64,000 bases of DNA, from assembly GCF_901709675.1 (NCBI RefSeq), contig NC_051097.1, positions 6,240,039 to 6,304,038 of the forward strand, written 5' to 3'. The notes beneath the pieces were generated by a model. The model ran no database searches and had not been told where the DNA came from. It saw nothing but the letters and a program-made list of their open reading frames with translations. How positions within the stretch are numbered: the first letter of the stretch is position 1; the number at the start of each line of letters is the position of its first letter. Position numbers and translations under genes: made by a program. Below are positions 49,276 through 62,977 of the stretch, piece after piece. Source of the DNA: Syngnathus acus. Its lineage: Eukaryota > Chordata > Actinopteri > Syngnathiformes > Syngnathidae.

Positions 49276-50550
49276 TTTTATTGTGAATTTATTTTTCCCC
49301 TTTTAGTAGTCGACCTTATAAGATGATCCTCGCTGATGATGATGTGCCAAAGTACAGGAATCCCCTTCGAGCCCAACCAAGCCCTGCTGTTAGTCAACAA
49401 AAAAAGTTAATAATTGCCTTTATTATTCATTTTAAAGTATAGTTATCCTGGTGACATGATGGCATTTTTTTTTTTTAATGCCAGAGTCACTTGATTGTAG
49501 TTTGACACACAGACGCATGCGCCTTAATATCTGTGTCCATTAGATTGCTTCTACAGTAAATCGATTTACATTATTTACAAGCGTGTGTCAAATGTATGAC
49601 TCAATGCAGCTACAAATATTTACTAATGGTGGGCTAAAAAAGAATTCTGGTTAGGTACGGGGGGATTGCTGTACTCAACCGTCCTCTTCACTGTGCCAAT
49701 TCTTCTGTCTTGTGGAGACCAGAAGCATTGGCCTATTTTTCTTCTTCATTGTTACCTCTCCTACCTTCTCCTCCGAATATCACATGTCCGCCACCCACAG
49801 GTGGTGTGTAAGCACACTTAGACTGTTTGGATACCTCGCCAGGGTTACATGACGTGTCACCTCGACTGCACTGTGACGTTTGAAGCGACACCATGTATGA
49901 TGATGGTACTGTTACATGACCTCCTGAGTTTTTTTTCTTAAGGGGCTAGAATTTTGGCAGCTTTTGTCAGATGCCACAAGAAGCACGTGTTTCGTCATCA
50001 GAATAATACAGAGCAAATTAAAGTTATTTTGCCACCATCAAAAAAAATAGAACCACACATTCCCGGATGTGGTGTTTTCCAAACTTCATTTAGCTGAGGC
50101 AGATGTTTTATATTTCAGAAAGAAAAACGATTGGAACTTTACCAAGAACAAAGATAGGTTAATTTGTGAGGAAGAATCATAATTAGCTCAGTTTCTGTGC
50201 CCTAAAACATGCCAATCAAAAAGAAGATGCTTCCATCTTGCAGCCTTGAATTACTGCAGAAGACATTGTTTTAATATTTGGACTTCTGCTGGACGATGAC
50301 AATGGTTCTTTAAATATTGTTTACTATCATTTGATGACAAATTTCCCTCCACCCTCTTATTTAAAAAATATATATATCTCTAAATATATTTATTTTTTAA
50401 CGTTAGGACCAGTCACTGGCTTTGAAATGTCTTGCACAAACGTCAGTGTTCGTGTTGTCGGGTGTCAGGCGGAATGCTGAATGCAGCTTCCCCTGTACCC
50501 AAAGACCCCCAGGATGTTGATGGAACATTTCCTCCTTCGCCACATGTAAG

Positions 50551-50594
50551 CGTGTGTGTGTGCGTGCGTCAGTGTGTGTGTGTGTGTGTGTGTG
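50551..50594. repeat. Interrupted (TG)n microsatellite
   Basis: TG repeat interrupted by CGTGCGTCA. Confidence 0.85.
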
Positions 50595-50721
50595 CCATGC
50601 GAGCAAGCAAAATGTTTACGTTTGTTCATTGCACTGCTGTGTCAAATTGGTTACACACCTGAGGGACACCAAAGCCAATCTTGTGGTGGAAAAACAATTT
50701 ATTTCAGTAATTTAGTAGAAA

Positions 50722-50776
50722 TGGGAAAAGGAAGCTTCAAAATTGCTTCATGAACCACTTTTTTTTTTCCTCCAGA
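50722..50776 (+). repeat. Dispersed repeat, copy 1 (GCTTCATGAACC family)
   Basis: AAGCTTCAAAATTGCTTCAT, GAACCA and a following AGATGGCACT are shared with 59098-59160 in the first inpp5j coding intron. Confidence 0.6.
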
Positions 50777-52149
50777 TGGCACTCTGTTCAATATTGGGTT
50801 GATCGAGTTACCTCAAGCAGCTTTTGTTGCACGCCACCGAAAAAATGAAAGCAGCACTGATATGTTACGAGCAAAACGCATGTTCATCTTTGGCAGTGAA
50901 CACTAGTGCACTGATTAGGTTCACAGCTGCTGGTTGGATGTATTTGTTGTTTTATTATGATTTACATGATGTATTTTTATTGTCCAAAATGGCGAGTCGA
51001 CAGTTTGCATTAGGCCTTATTGAGACATTCTATGGAAGAGATGTTTGCCATTTTGTTTGGAGGCAAATTTATGTGTGGTGGGGAATCGTGCAAATACAAT
51101 CTGCTGTCTCTTCAATAGAAATAAACGGACTGGTACAAGAACTTACTTTTGAATTGTATAACTTTCTTGTTGCACCTTTTTTTTGTCCGTTTGTGTTACA
51201 CTATGTTCACCAGTGTTGAAGACTTAACCGATACAGATTTTCTAGGCCTGTAGCAAATTTAATCAACTTTTTTTTTTTTTATTGTACTACTATAACTACC
51301 AGATTAGACTAGTGACCCGAATGAGCGCTTTATTCTGGAGATGATGCCTCAAAAATAAAAAGAAAAACTGCAAATTTTCTTTTGTCTGATCTTACCGCCA
51401 ACGTTCGAATGCCAACAAAATATTTTCATGATCGCCATAAATCCAGACATTTTCATAACATGGAAAAGTGTGTGCCTCTTTAATAGGAGCAACACTATAT
51501 GTATGTATATTTGAGGGGTGAATAAAATTGAATATTATGATAAGCTGGTTGCATAAGTGTACACACCCTCATAAATGTGTGTGTTCAAAATTACCCAATC
51601 ACATGCAAACCTGTTAAATCGCCGGCTAACCAGTGAGATAAGTGATGTATAATACACTAATTATTCATATTAATTGAATATTTATAGTTATAAGCTTTTT
51701 TTTTATCTATATACTATAAAAATGCAGCTGTTTTAACAGGCAGGATCCAGAGAAAGATGACTGATGTGCTTCTCCTTACTTCTGTAAGTAGCCTCCTTCC
51801 AAAAATGTAAGCAATGCTGAAACGAGACGGAAGCGATGAACGAATGACCCCTGAAGAGAACAGGTGAGAGTCTCCTGCATGGAGTTGACATGCTCTAATG
51901 TCATTATCCTTGCACCCATTGCTTTATTAGGGCTTTCCCTGGCCTTATCTGATTCCCGCTCTCTCTCTGCTACATTACTATATTTGTACGTGTTTTTCCA
52001 AACACTGGGCCAGTCGCTGCAGTGACGCCGAGAGCCACTTCTGCATGTTTCCTCTCAGTTTACATTCTTCATACTAACAAGGGCCGGGGAATGTCCTCCT
52101 TGTATTCCCCGTGTCATTTCTTTCAACCATTAGAACATTATAATCAGTG

Positions 52150-53860
<1,711 letters not shown>

Positions 53861-54962
53861 TGTCTGTCTAATGGACACTAGCAAAGTCAAGTCACACTAA
53901 GTCCTTTAAAAAAAAAAAAAAATCTGCACTAACATATTCATACTTGTTTTAAACGGAAAGGCATTTCTTTAGGTACACCAAGCCACTTCATTAGGTACAC
54001 CCAGTCAGAATGAGATATGAGAATGCAAAGTCTGACTTTACAAACACAATAAAGTGCACTTTGGATTGAGACTGTCAGAAGAGGTATTAAATTAATGACA
54101 TCATCGAATTCTGTTACTGATACTTTGTAGCCAGATCAGCAAAACTCAATCCACTCTTCAATTGACTAATAAATCCCTTTGTGGAGCTTCGAGGTGCTCG
54201 TTGGGTAGATGCAGGAATCAACACACGCACTCGTCTATTGCGTCAGCGACTCAACAAAGTATTTATTCCGACCAAAATTGTCTAATAACAACATGGGCTT
54301 TGCAGTTTGTGTGTCTGTGTGTTCTTTGTTGTCGGTCGCCACGTTGATAATTGTGTTTGAGGTTGGTCAGCCCGATCCTGCTGCTGCGATAATTCAGGAG
54401 TGGTTGTGTCCTCCTTTCATGAGGTTGAAGTTTCACAGATGAGGATAATTGGTGCATGGTTTGATGTCCTTTAGCTGGACTGCCAACAAAGAAGTTCTCG
54501 TCTTCACCGTGAGATTGACTTCTCAGCCGTGGGGGTTTCCTGCCGCAGCTTCACCTGAGGTCACGCTATCCTCTCCAGACCTCCTCAGTGAATGAAAAAT
54601 GAAAAGCAATTATTGCAAGCAGTAATAAGTTAACTTGTGTCTTCTACGTGGTGAGCATACATATAAATTCTTTAGACGTAAATTCCAGTCTACAGAAAGT
54701 GAAAAATGTGTCTTTAAGGGTGTTAATTGTACTTAAAAATAATTTGTTAAAAATGGCTAAATAAGTCAAATGTGAAAAATTCTTAGGCCATAAATTCAAT
54801 TGAATTCCTCACCTTTACTCCTGCTGATAGCATGCACACTGTGAGCTAGGAAAGGGGAGGAGCTTGCTGTCGAGGTCACAGGAGGTAGAGATGGCGAAGA
54901 AGGCACTGGAGGAGGTGAAGAACCAGATCAGGTGGCGAGTACAGGTACTGTTTCAAGCCTCT
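53861..54962. other. smtn 3' UTR and intergenic region
   Basis: AATAAA at 54048-54053 ends smtn. Two closely spaced TTAGGTACACC motifs lie at about 53971 and 53992. The rest is the 3' side of the Tigger-derived gene on the minus strand; no terminal inverted repeat was seen. Confidence 0.4.
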
Positions 54963-56321
54963 TCACTTTTTCGTAGGAGATGGAGAGGCCACGGGAGGTG
55001 ACGGAGGAGATGACGTCGAGGGTTCGGTATCCGGTACGGGATCCAGTGTGGGATCCGGTGTGGGCCTCTCTACCATCTTGAAGAACCGCTCCAGGTTTGA
55101 CTGGAAGGAGACCTTCTTCTCCTTCTCCCAAATGTCCTTGTAACACCGTAGGTTATCCATGACCCCCTTGAAGACCCTTGCGTATCTCGCCGTGTCGGTG
55201 TCCTCTGCCTTGAACTTTAACAAGCCTTCTTCTATCAGTAAGAAACCTGCTGCCAAGCTCTTGCATGTGAACTTTGGAGTCAGTGTGTCCTCTCCCGCGT
55301 TCTGGCTCGGTTCTGTCTCCATCTTATTGATTAACGGGGGATTCGAGAACAAACCCTCGCCCAGTACTTGTTGAGCACAACACTTATTCACCCCTTCCCT
55401 AATTGTCTCCGCCAAGGCAGTGGGGAAATCACTCCCTGCTTCGTTCTCGTTATTGGCTGGTTCACCTTCCACTCGGAGGTTACGCAAATTAGCGCGAGCT
55501 TTAAATCGCATAAACCAACCTCGACTGGCCATAAATGATTTCTCCTCACTGCCTTCCCCCTTTTGACTTTTTAGCGTCTCGTATAGACGCTTCGCCTCTT
55601 GTTGGATCAACACGAGGCTCACGGGGAGACTCTGCTGGTGCCGATCATCCAGCCAAATCACTAGTTTTCTTTCCATCTCCATCATTAGCCCGCTGTACTG
55701 CTTGCTTATTATGGTCGACTTCATGTGCGGAGATGCCTTCACGTGTTCCAAGATGCGATCTTGATCCTTAATGATAGTCGCTACGGTAGAGCGGCTTAAG
55801 TCGAGAACGCGCCCGATGTTCGTCGGCGTTTCTCCCCGTTTCGATCGCTTTACGATGTCTAATTTCACCTCCATGGTAATGGCTTTCCTTTTCTTCGAAG
55901 GGCACCCGTCGGATGATTCTACCTTGCCCTTGCGAGGCATGACGACGGCTAGAAAGTCAATACAGAAGGGGGAAAAAAGTATTTATGCACGCATAGCACA
56001 CCAAAATGGCGGAAAGTGAGGCCCGTAACTTGCTCTTGAGTCACAACGCGACTACGTATTCCGAGTTCATTGCTACGACACTGACGTAACTTAATACAAC
56101 ATAACCCTACGCTATGTCATGCGGTAACTAGCGTGTAATAAAGAAGCTTCGGGGATATAATTATGCACAAATAATACAGCTACAAACGAAAAGACCAATT
56201 CCTTACTTTTACCTCTTGTTGTTTTTTCTTGAGCCAAGTGTCGGGTGACGTTTTTTACGCCACTTTCTGTTTCTGCAACTTGCAGTCTGTCTTTAACCAC
56301 AGTCGACGCTTTTGTAGTCAT
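54963..56321 (-). CDS. Tigger/pogo-transposase-derived DNA-binding protein without DDE core
   Basis: Two exons join in frame: 56321-56213 (start ATG 56321, or 56342) and 55948-54963, giving 364 aa. The second exon alone opens at an ATG at 55940 (325 aa). Numbered from that ATG: a basic N-terminus (PSKKRK); a psq-type helix-turn-helix at about 22-64 (MEVKLDIVKRSKRGETPTNI); and a CENP-B-type HTH at about 80-160 (ASRGWFMRFKARANL). The Tigger segment that should read like NVDETGLF appears as VLGEGLF, and the whole catalytic DDE region is missing, so it cannot act as a transposase. The C-terminal transposase tail resumes at about 228-290 and ends in a perfect PCNA-binding-type motif, QSNLERFF (280-287; 55080-55103). 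A Pro/Ser/Thr tail closes it. It is either a domesticated gene or an internally deleted copy. It lies between smtn and inpp5j. Confidence 0.8.
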
Positions 56322-56830
56322 AATTACAGTGAATAGTTGCATGAAAAAAAAAACATTTATATCCAATAATAGAGGATAATAATTCGCTTACGTTTACTCT
56401 TGATTGGTTTGGGTCGTCCGCCGCGCGACAATGTAATGTAAACCGTGTACTGTACCCTTGGATAAGTTCCGCGAAGCCGATATGAAAACTAGTTCGGAGT
56501 TACGTTCCTACGACACCGACGTAACTTGTACGTAACACATCGTACTCTTTATCACTACCCTACGCTAACGCTGTAGTTTAATCATGATTACAGTATAGTT
56601 TATGGAAAACATTTGCATATCCTACACATAAACCAAAATCAAATTAAAACAGTTCCGAATAAAGAAAAACATTTGTCTGCTCAATCGTTTTGTGCACTGC
56701 TGTGCCGCGTGACGTATTCTCACACGCAAATTCACTGAGCGACATTCGTATTAACACAATGACTTATTAATGACTATATATGTCCGTTACGACGCAGACG
56801 TCACTTGTTAGTGTAGAATACAACTGGAAA
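56040..56830. repeat. Degenerate repeated units upstream of the Tigger-derived gene
   Basis: TACGACAC(T/C)GACGTAACTT occurs at about 56071 and 56498, with a third relic (TTACGACGCAGACGTCACTT) at about 56787. Between the first two, further matches are CCCTACGCT, CATRATTACAGT (near 56319 and 56583) and CCGCGYGAC. The stretch is CpG-rich for its AT-rich surroundings. Confidence 0.55.
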
Positions 56831-57560
56831 CGCCATCGCGTCATGTTGATGCCGGTTTTTAAGATTTTTTACTCTTTCAGTAACCTCAGACAAAAATAAT
56901 AAATATGTTATTTATATTTATTGTATGTAACAAATTAACTGTCTACGAAGTGTAACACTTAGAAGCAGCCATTAAAATTGATTTTCATTTTAATATAGAA
57001 GTACTAAAATTGATATCCAGCTTAATTTACTCGTTTGTTGTGTATAAAGAGAAAATAAAAGTCTTATAACAGTTCGATTTTAATTTTTTTATTTCCAAAA
57101 CGAAAATACCATGAGACACAAATATATTTTTTTGTCACACATATAACATAATAAAGACAAAAATGTAATGAAATTAAAACCGTATTTCTACAACATATTT
57201 CTACAAGATTGCATCTTATTTATTAACCCCCCCCCCCCCCATGTACTGAATGCGTACAGTAAGTGAGAAGGTTCAATTCAATCAATGCGAAGATTCGTGT
57301 TTGATTAACGGCAGCCATTACTGCATAGTTTAAATACATATATGTTATTTTTAGAATATTGACATACCGTTTCATTTTACTATCAGTTATATTTTCTCCA
57401 TTCTCAAATATGCAAGATTTAAGGATTTTAGTGCAAGGATGAAGATCTCTCCTGTATATGAGATGCTTGCGTCATAGGACAGTATGGAGCGAGAGGTGGA
57501 GCAAGGTGGGGATGACGCGCAGGATGCTGTGTCCAGCTGCACGGTGCAATATTAAGTCGG
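56831..57560. other. Intergenic region upstream of inpp5j
   Basis: AT-rich with a C14 run at 57227-57240; no gene seen. An inpp5j CpG-containing promoter begins at about 57480. Confidence 0.4.
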
Positions 57561-57747
57561 ATCATCTTCAATCCTCCCCCATCATCACCACCACCATCAT
57601 TCAACATGCATAATCTCACGTGACCGCCAACTGTCCGGGTGGCCCGCGTACCACCAACACCACCTGTCTCTCGCTCTCTCCGCTCCGATCCTCCGTCCTT
57701 CCATAAGGAATTTATGAGCTGCACTCGGAGCTTCACCTTGAAAAAAG
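57560..57747 (+). promoter_or_regulatory. inpp5j: inpp5j promoter and leader exon with uORF
   Basis: TCACGTGAC, a CLEAR-type E-box, lies at 57615-57623. A leader exon ends at the donor AAAAAAG|GTAGGA (57747). An ATG at 57714 opens a frame that, after splicing to 58561, runs GGC-CGA-TGA, so its stop overlaps the main ATG at 58565. The transcription start is not defined. Confidence 0.45.
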
Positions 57748-58560
57748 GTAGGACATATATATCAATATTTTGGTTTCAATTTCAGATTCTGTCATGAGAA
57801 TGTATTTGAAGCTATATTTAAAAGTCTGCCTTTGCAGTGACAATAGTGCTATGTTGATGATGGATTTGAGGTTTTCTGGATGCTAATTTGAATGTTATGA
57901 ATAATTTAAATGATGTTCGAGTAAATAAAAGAGTGGTGATTGTTGTAGGGTGACGGTAGCGGTGAGTTTTTCCCTTTTGAACTGTCTGAGCTCAACCTCA
58001 ATGCATTTGTCCTCCATTGCCATTCAAAAGGAGGTCAGGCTCTAATTAACATTGCTTGGGAACAAGATAGAGGTCCAAACTTAATTCCTCAACCTCCATT
58101 TGCAGACTCATGATGGCATCATCAGAGGATGTCTGGGGAATAGGTTGGTGGCGTCATATTAAAAAAAATAAGAGAATTGGACACGACAAGGCAGTCCGCT
58201 CGGACTTGTGGTTAGCACCATTGTCTCAGAGTTTTATGGTTCTATGTTTGGAATCAACAAAAGCTTTAGGTGTTGCGAATAAAGGTCAGCTAGAGTAGAC
58301 TTCCCTGGAACCCGAATAGGATGACCAGTAAAGAAAATGTTGTTAAATGTGATCAGACTTTATTTGTCTCATTATTAGTGAAGCAGCAAGTAATTTTTTC
58401 TCGTTTAATAGTTGTGTGTGTGAAAATGGGGCAGCAGCTGTGGTGTCATTCAAAGGACCTTGTAGAACTTGCGCTCAATGCAATTTCTCCTTTACTACAC
58501 AATTAAAACCAGAAAGACAACTCTTGGTGTTTCCCAGTGTTTGATTGTTGTTTTGTGCAG
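57748..58560 (+). other. inpp5j: inpp5j leader intron
   Basis: Inferred from donor GTAGGA at 57748 and acceptor TTTTGTGCAG ending at 58560. Open frames inside it are not supported. Confidence 0.4.
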
Positions 58561-58564
58561 GCCG

Positions 58565-61500
58565 ATGAATCGCACAAGGCAGAACCCATCCAAGGCACTC
58601 CCTCATGGTCACAAAATGCAGCCTGGACCCTGTGCACAAACCAGACCAGGTCTAGGTCCACCCCGAGGACCACCTGAGATTGCGCAGGACAACCACCTTA
58701 CGCAAAACCCTCCTGCAGCGAGAGACTTAATACAAAGTAAATACGGGTCGGCTCCTGTGGCGCTGACCAACATAAGCCGACCGAGACCCACCGCCCTCGG
58801 GACTAAACCTCCTCCTAGACCCATCATGGTTCCTCCTAAGGATATAGATTTGATGCCGGTTTGCATCCCAGCACCTCAAAGTGCCAAAGTCCTGCCCTGT
58901 TCCCCGTCAGAGTCCTTGGTGTCTCCTCGTAGTCCACAGAACTCTCTGAGCCCCAAATCTAGTCTCAGTCCGCCACCAGCTGGCAATACAACACAAGCGC
59001 AGAGTGACAAGTCCAGTGGTGACAACGATGATTTCAGGTGAGATTATCGGTTTACATCTCTATTCACATTTGTGTGTTAAGTAATGAAGGGAAAATGAAG
59101 CTTCAAAATTGCTTCATGAACCAGTTGTTGTATTTTATGAATCCTCTAGATGGCACTGTTGGTTTAAATAAAGGGGGTTTAAGAAATGGCAAATTAGTGT
59201 ACTTCTAGACTAGTTCATGAAGAAAATTTGAATCTTTATTTTCGAATCACTACTATTAAGTAGTCTGTCTAGCCATTGTTTGTACAAGGCTCCGTGTTGT
59301 GTTTGAATGCAGCAGCAGTAAGCAAGCTACTATGCACCCAAAGGCACCATATGAATCATAGCGGCTCTTTTCTCTAAAAGCTTTTTTGCTGAGAAAGTGA
59401 TGAAGCCGCATAAAATCCACTTGGCAGTCTTCCCATCGGCTCGCTTGCCCATAAACAGAAGCAGAGCGTTTTAATGCCGTGCACCTTGCTTTAGAGGGAG
59501 AACAACAACATAGGGGCCTAAAACTTTGATAATGGCTGCTACAATATACTATATATTACTTAGCAACATGATAGTAGTGGATGGATTAGATAGCATAAGG
59601 CCCAGGTCTGAGAAGTACTGTCTTTTCTGGATTTGTGTTACGTAAGACATGCACAGAGAACACTTTTTCCATCACCGAGGTAAAAAGAGGGATTAATCAC
59701 GCTTACCCTCGCTCTCGATCCAGCCACACTAAGAGCTCAGGCTTACACATGACTGAAAGCTAACGCGGCGTGTGCTCTTTTCACAGAGTCTACATCGCCA
59801 CATGGAACGTGGGCTCGGCCGTCCCACCGGATGATGTCAGCGCTCTGTTTGGACCCAATGTGTCAGATGGGAGCGTTGACATGTTTGTCATTGGGTAAGT
59901 GGGAGGACTATGCCAAGGTGCCCACTCGCTCATATCTCCCTCCATAGGTGACCTTTTTTTTTCTCACCGAACAGGCTCCAGGAAGTGAACTCCATGATCA
60001 ACAAGCGGCTGAAGGATGCTCTTTTCTCAGACCAGTGGAGTGAGCTCCTCATGGACACGCTGAGTCCCTTTGGATATGTCCTGGTTGGTCACATCAGCTC
60101 TACTCTATATGTAATCTATTTTATACAATGGAAAAAAATTCGATATTGTGTGTGAATTTATCTGTAGGTGGCGTCCCAACGGATGCAGGGTGTGCTCTTG
60201 CTGGTCTTCTCCAAATTCGTCCATCTTCCGTTCCTCCGAGGCGTGCAGACACAGAGCACTCGCACAGGCCTGGGCGGATGTTGGGTACGTGCCGCGCTGC
60301 TCTTGGATTTATGACTTTACTCAATTTGCCGTCGCGTGGGGAGCGTCAGTACGATTAACGAGCACGAAGGTGGAGCACGCCGGCAGGTGTTCGCGTGTGT
60401 AAGTGTGGCTATGTCAGAGCGTGCGTGACCTTCAGTGTTGATGTCGGCGTCACACCAGCGTGATGCTGCAGTCTCCTTCTTTTTGAGGTCAGTGCTGCAG
60501 CAGGCGTCTAGCTCGCCGCTTTCAAAATAAGATGGCAGAAAGTTATTCTAAATGGAATGAATTCCATGACATTTTAAAATGAGCATAAACTGTTAAAAAA
60601 AAAACCAATGAGTTTGAGGATTTGTTGATACTTTTGCTGCTATTCACGGCGTTTCTGCTCTGTGGCGCCACCTGCAGGGTAACAAAGGTGGCGTGAGTGC
60701 AAGGATGACCTTGTTTGGACACCCCGTGTGCTTTCTCAACTGCCACCTGCCCGCTCACATGAGGAACCTGGAGCAGAGGATGGAGGACTTTGAAAGCATC
60801 TTGCAGCAGCAGCAATTTGAAGGAGGAACTGCCACCGGGGTGCTGGATCACGAGTGGGCTTGCGTGCATCATCTATTTTCAAATATGCAAAAATAAATGA
60901 TGGAATATGACATCGTATTTTGTGCTTTCCTAGCGTCGTGTTTTGGTTCGGGGATTTGAATTTCCGGATTGAAGACTACGACATCCATGTGGTGAAATGT
61001 GCAATTGATAGCAATAAACTCCCTATGCTGTGGGAGCGAGATCAGGTGAGCATCATCAATATAAGATTTCCCTTCATGTGTTAGCATTAAGCTAGTGGAC
61101 ATTAAAAGTGATGTGGTTGTTTTAAATTCACCAATAAACTTTACTGGGAAAGAAATTAAACAGCCTTTTTTTGTAGGAACTGTTTAAAACAGCAGATGGC
61201 AGTAAAGTAGCCTTGATAACCTGATGTGATTTTTTTATTATCTTTTGCTCAGCTCAACATGGCAAAAAGCACAGAATCCATCCTGGAAGGTTTCTTGGAG
61301 GGGCCGCTAAAATTCCCACCTACGTATAAGTTTGATGTGGGCACACACACCTACGACACAAGGTCCGTCTTTAATCATTTGGATGAATCAGAACTTTACC
61401 CTTTCATTTCCCCTAACCATCGTTTTAAATGTTTCCACGTGTGGTTAAGCGCTAAAAAGAGGAAGCCCGCGTGGACCGATCGGATCCTCTGGCGCCTCCG

Positions 61501-62977
61501 CCGCACCGGCTCCCCGGTTCCGACCCACAATGCGGCACTTCAGAGAGGTCTGACCTCCTGGTTGGGTGGTGCGACCAAAGTGACGCAGCACGCGTACAAG
61601 AGCCATATGGCCTTCACTATCAGCGATCACAAGCCCGTGTCGGCCATGTTTTCCCTCCATGTGAGTATCTGACAAATTTGAAGACGGCAGCCATATTTTT
61701 TTTTTGGAGAGTACTGTTTGAGTGCACGCGTCTATGTCGCAGTTCCCATTCAGGGTGGACATGCCTCTGGTGGAGATGCAGGCCAACAAGGAGTGGTTCA
61801 AAGTCTCCGATGCCACAGTCAAGTTCACATTTGCGTCCAATTATCATCGCAGCTCGTGGGACTGGGTAGCAATATACAAGGTAGAGTAAGAAGCGTCGTT
61901 TTGCATTTTCTTTTGATTGCCCGTGTCGTCACTTTATGTCTGCCAACAGGTTGGATTCAGGCACTACAAAGATTATCAAGCGTATGTGTGGGCCAAAGGG
62001 GAACATTCAGGACAGGTGAGACACATCTTTTTTTGTAACTCTGGGATCAGGGATGATTTCTGTCCTGCCCCTTTCAGGTGTCTTTTTCAGAAGAGGACTT
62101 GCCAAGAGATGATTGTGAATACATCCTTGGCTTCTACAGTAATAATATGAACAGCATTGTTGGAGTGTTGACAAACATCCAGGTATAGTTTATTGGTTTT
62201 ACTACAATTTCTCAAGGTCGGTTTTTAGGCGGTTGTCCGGCCGCAAATGACCCTCGGGCTGTAGTTTGGACAAACCACCAAATTTGCATATTTCAAGTTT
62301 GTTCTCACAATTTTCCAGCCATATATATTCCTATCAATGCCCATGGCGAATTTTGGTCATTTTTTCAATTAACTTAATGCTGGAGACAAAATAAGGTCCA
62401 CACTTTTTAATTATATTAAACAGCAAGCTTGCTAGCTAAGGAGTGGACCAGCTCACAGAATCGGAAAGCTGAGAAGAGATGATTTAATTTAATTTATAGG
62501 CAAGCACATTATTTTGGCATTGTGAGAGGCCGTTAGTGTATTAAAGACCATTTTCATTCTGGACAGATCAAGCTTCCAATCCACAGCCCGTCAGCCCACC
62601 GCTCCGACAGCTCCGAGATAAGCTCGGAAGACGACAGCACCCTGGTGCTGCTGGCTCCCAACTCCCGCAGCCCGAGCCCGAAACCCATCAAACATCATCA
62701 CTGCCGCCACCGTCGCAGCCGCAGCCCCGCCGTCCCGGCTCTCTCGTCCAACCCCCTCCCCTCCCTGCAGGGCCTCAGCCTGTGTCCCCTGCCCAAAGAA
62801 ACCGGTAGCCGTTCACCTGGTTGCACCTCGAAAAAGGAAAGACTATTTTCCGCTGGTTCTTTGTCGTCTCCGGTCGTCAGCCCGCTCAGTCCCCGGAGCC
62901 CTGTGTCTCCGGGCAGCGGGGTTACGGCGCCGGAGGCCCTGATTGCCGCCATAATAGGGGAGCATAGGCCCACACAG
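58565..62977 (+). CDS. inpp5j: INPP5J (PIPP) phosphoinositide 5-phosphatase, 3' end not resolved
   Basis: Twelve coding exons give 712 codons to the last confident donor: 58565-59037, 59787-59894, 59975-60083, 60168-60284, 60678-60853, 60934-61045, 61253-61362, 61450-61660, 61743-61880, 61950-62015, 62078-62182, 62567-62977. It removes the 5-phosphate from PI(4,5)P2, PI(3,4,5)P3 and soluble inositol phosphates, antagonising PI3K signalling at the plasma membrane. Visible: a Pro/Ser-rich N-terminus (exon 1); the 5-phosphatase domain (VYIATWNVGS, GNKGGVS, FWFGDLNFR, PAWTDRILW, SDHKP, all catalytic motifs intact); a SKICH domain (about 515-620, SSWDWVAIYKVGFRHYKDY); and an SR/PS-rich tail (DDSTLVLLAPNSRSPSP). 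The donor after 62977 (CACAG|GTAAGC) implies further exon(s) beyond the window; read-through would add 18 codons to a TAG at 63034. Confidence 0.93.
59098..59160 (+). repeat. Dispersed repeat, copy 2 (GCTTCATGAACC family)
   Basis: Shares GCTTCAAAATTGCTTCATGA and CTCTAGATGGCACT-type sequence with the copy at 50722-50776. It lies in the first inpp5j coding intron. Confidence 0.6.

Larger units (their letters stand above)
49140..52149. other. Intergenic region between slc35e4 and smtn
   Basis: Non-coding as far as can be seen. It includes a transposon fragment at about 49225-49275 matching part of the element near 40.8 kb, a TG microsatellite at 50551-50594, a dispersed repeat at 50722-50775, and a possible smtn leader exon ending at donor AACAG|GTGAGAG (51862). 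No upstream smoothelin exons were found. Confidence 0.4.

Noticed and set aside
51824-51862. Small frame before donor AACAG|GTGAGAG as a coding first exon of smtn.
   Set aside because: Through the acceptor at 52148 it runs out of frame with the smoothelin sequence. It may be leader only.
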